Assembly: GCA_964645005.1 (NCBI GenBank)
Contig: CAZXYS010000015.1
Span: 1-64,000, forward strand
Origin: CAZXYS01 sp964645005
Lineage (GTDB): Bacteria > Bacteroidota > Ignavibacteria > Kapaibacteriales > UBA2268
Reading direction: 5' to 3'
Length of the DNA stretch: 64,000 nt
The notes below the pieces were generated by a model. The model did not search any database. It was not told the origin of the DNA and saw nothing but the letters and a program-made list of their open reading frames with translations. A program made the position numbers and the translations under genes. The first letter of the stretch is position 1; each line of letters opens with the position of its first letter. Below are positions 62,400 through 64,000 of the stretch, piece by piece.

Positions 62400-63026
62400 A
62401 TGGGTATGATAAGAGAAAAGATAATGCCCCGCATTATGGATAGATACATGGCTTCGGATAATTTTTCGAAGATTCGCCGGGAAATTCTGAAAGATGTAAA
62501 GGGAATGACCTTGGAAATAGGCTTCGGCACGGGGCATAACATAAAATATTACCATAATGACATTGAATTGCACACTGTTGATAGTAATCCGGGCATGAAA
62601 CATATTGCCGAGAAGAAAATTAAGGACTCACACATAGAAGTTATCTACCACACACTAAACGGCGAAAAGCTGCCATTCGATGACGCTTCCTTCGACAGCG
62701 CAGTAAGCACATGGACGCTCTGCAGCATTTATGACCTTGACAGTGCTTTGAAAGAGATCTATAGAGTACTAAAACAAAACGGCAAATTTTACTTCCTCGA
62801 TCACGGCTTGGCACCTCAAAAAAATCTACAAAAGTTACAGCACTTTTTCAATCCTGCATGGAGGATGGTCGCCGACGGCTGCAATCTCGACAGAAATATC
62901 CGCACATACCTTGAAAACAACGGCTTCGAATTCGATAAATACAAAGAATTCTACATGGAAAAAATGCCTAAGATAGGCGGCTATCTCTACACCGGCATCG
63001 CCGTTAAAAACGGATCTTTAGAATAA
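62400..63026 (+). CDS. Class I SAM-dependent methyltransferase
   Basis: The 208-residue enzyme has SAM motif I TLEIGFGTGHNIKYY (about 39), motif II acidic end HTVDSNPGMKHIA (about 60), motif IV-like SAVSTWTLCSIYDL (about 98) and the motif VL-KQNGKFYFLDHG (about 130). This is the UbiE/PmtA-like class that methylates small molecules or lipids; the substrate is not predictable. An N-terminal MPRIMDRYMASDNFSKIRRE precedes the core. Start could be either of two ATGs (62400 or 62406). Confidence 0.9.
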   Translation: MGMIREKIMPRIMDRYMASDNFSKIRREILKDVKGMTLEIGFGTGHNIKYYHNDIELHTVDSNPGMKHIAEKKIKDSHIEVIYHTLNGEKLPFDDASFDSAVSTWTLCSIYDLDSALKEIYRVLKQNGKFYFLDHGLAPQKNLQKLQHFFNPAWRMVADGCNLDRNIRTYLENNGFEFDKYKEFYMEKMPKIGGYLYTGIAVKNGSLE

Positions 63027-63409
63027 TTTATAGAAATTCAGAAAAAAAGGGCGGGAAAAATAACATTCTCCACCCTGAATCATATTTGTTTTAACCTATT
63101 TAATTCATTGGAGATAATTGAAAAGGCGCTTAAGTGTCATTGCGAGCGTAGCGAAGCAATCTCAAACAACTCCCCGTAAAGCTTTCGCGAAAGACATTTT
63201 TAAGCCCTAACATGATTTTTTGCGTTTCCTGTCCTGTCGGTTGTCACAACCGGTAAAATTCCCCTCATTGAGGGGTGGTTCGGGTGCAAGCCCGAGACGG
63301 GGTGGACTCTCAACATCTCACCCTTCTCCCGTTGAGGGAAGGGCTGGGGATGAGGGAAATTAAAGGATTTTATTTGTCCTATTGCAAGTTTTAGGTTAAA
63401 TAAAAACAG
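63027..63409. repeat. Repeat-rich intergenic region with terminator
   Basis: This 383-base gap holds no gene. On the minus strand AGGGTGG...CCGCCCT followed by T7 (63041-63076) is a likely terminator for the umuC-type gene. TGTCATTGCGAG-type repeat occupies 63133-63163. From 63225 to about 63360 lie a CGGTTGT-CACAACCG hairpin and AATTCCCCTCATTGAGGGGT, both related to the 62-105 block at the window start, and a GGTTCGGGTGCAAGCCCGA hairpin. The string AAAACAGCTAAC near 63402 also occurs at 34-45. Confidence 0.7.
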
Positions 63410-64000
63410 CTAACTAATGAATCTGAAAGGCAATTCCATCTGCCCGGGAAAAAGTGTAGTCTGCCTTAGAAGCCCGGCATGAACTTCCGGCAGTTCCGAC
63501 CAATTCGTAGTGTATCGCTTGGACAGCTTCTCTCGGCGCATGCCCCATTCACGTTTAATTCCGGTGCGCGCATAGAAAAGCGTTTCCTTACCCATGAGCG
63601 CATTTACCTGATCGACAAGCTCAGTTAGGATCGCCTGTTTCTTTCGGTTCTCCGTGTCGAACAGCGACATCTGCGCCGTATCGAACGGCACCAGCCCGGT
63701 GACCATCACCCCCACTTTCTTGAATTTAAAGCCCTCGCGGTATATCTGTCTTGTGGCGCTCATCGCCCATTTTATCAGTTCGGGGGTGGAATTGGCGGGC
63801 ACGGGCAATTGCACCTGGCAGCCGTTATGGTACTGCGGCTCTTGCTTTTTAAAGGGATTTGTACGCAGGAAGACTGTTAAAATGGTCGCTGCTGATTTCT
63901 GCAGCCGCAATTTCTCTGCCGCCCGCGAAGTGAAATATGCCGCCGCCTCCTCGACATCCCGTTTGCTGACAGCCGGCACGCCAAACGAACGCGACGAAAC
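63410..64000 (-). CDS. umuC: UmuC-type (Y-family) DNA polymerase, C-terminal part, runs off the window
   Basis: The reading frame is open to the window edge: the last seven codons on the complement read VSSRSFG before the VPAVSK start suggested by a GTG at 63979, and RSFG-V is the conserved UmuC little-finger entry, so the true start is outside. The little-finger domain (ATILTVFLRTNPF, 'MSATRQIYREGFKFKKVGVM'-type motif in part, TAQMSLFD) and the C-terminal LYARTGIKREWGMRREKLS and RYTTNWSELP are characteristic of UmuC/DinP-V-type translesion polymerases. SOS control and a umuD partner would lie beyond this edge. Confidence 0.9.
   Translation of the reverse strand, partial: VSSRSFGVPAVSKRDVEEAAAYFTSRAAEKLRLQKSAATILTVFLRTNPFKKQEPQYHNGCQVQLPVPANSTPELIKWAMSATRQIYREGFKFKKVGVMVTGLVPFDTAQMSLFDTENRKKQAILTELVDQVNALMGKETLFYARTGIKREWGMRREKLSKRYTTNWSELPEVHAGLLRQTTLFPGQMELPFRFIS

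Noticed and set aside
63001..63013. CCGTT-AAA-AACGG hairpin as terminator of the methyltransferase gene
   Set aside because: It lies inside the coding sequence and no T-tract follows.
63133..63410. Possible CRISPR array because of repeated short motifs
   Set aside because: The repeats are palindromic, of different families and not evenly spaced; no regular spacers and no cas genes.

Overview
The window looks like a chromosomal contig from an uncultured member of the FCB group, most likely Ignavibacteria/Kapabacteria-like or another deep Bacteroidota lineage. The evidence is as follows. Six large secreted proteins end in type IX secretion (Por) C-terminal sorting domains. There are several Bacteroidota-type lipoproteins, a CBM9/DUF5916 outer-membrane protein, an Omp85 protein, and a carotenoid cluster with CruF, CrtZ and a CrtYcd-type cyclase. 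DNA is AT-rich, but several genes have clear GGAGG ribosome binding sites, which are rarer in classical Bacteroidetes. Taxonomy is inference from gene content only. No rRNA, tRNA, CRISPR array, integrase or intact insertion sequence was seen.

Layout. 1-849 is a gene-free block of nested inverted repeats. 850-4176 (- strand) encodes an outer-membrane protein and an Omp85/BamA-family protein, followed by a small DUF2795 protein. 5284-7829 is a two-gene HdrE/HdrD (DsrM/DsrK-like) membrane electron-transfer module, followed by a PAS histidine kinase and two stand-alone receiver proteins (8085-11030). 11240-12656 holds a small membrane protein and a broken WD40-caspase gene. 12861-25156 is a block of surface proteins: T9SS cargo, a five-IPT/FGE-fold lipoprotein and a small lipoprotein.

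25452-35067 is a ten-gene carotenoid cluster: crtZ, lycopene cyclase, an unknown exported protein, a crtD-like desaturase, crtI, a GGPP synthase, crtB, an acyltransferase, a glycosyltransferase and cruF. Together they predict a cyclised, hydroxylated, glycosylated and possibly acylated xanthophyll. 35068-43895 carries the DUF5916 protein, an ECF sigma factor with an unusual anti-sigma/outer-membrane-barrel-like fusion and a lipoprotein, and a very large metallopeptidase/beta-propeller protein.

44246-52874 (- strand) is the classic housekeeping operon yceD(DUF177)-rpmF-plsX-fabH-fabD-fabG-acpP-fabF-rnc, with gcvPB downstream. rpmF (L32, 58 codons) was found by reading the sequence. 53071-59181 (- strand) is a STAS-exbB-exbD-exbD-tonB-small membrane protein-PstS-like-TPR energy-transduction operon. 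prmC, a T9SS protein with a thioredoxin-like CxxC, a SAM methyltransferase and the C-terminal part of a UmuC-type polymerase (running off the window) finish the contig.

Dispersed palindromic repeats ('TGTCATTGCGAG', 'TCATTCTGAACG', 'SHPERSEGS'-encoding and 'AATTCCCCTC' types) punctuate intergenic DNA, and one lies in frame inside the carotenoid gene cruF. The most interesting points are the anti-sigma/barrel fusion, the cysteine-bearing PAS kinase beside the Hdr-like complex with a promoter flanked by two TGTGCACA sites, the carotenoid cluster with its unknown exported member, and the WD40-caspase remnant with an A7 slippery stretch at the frame break.
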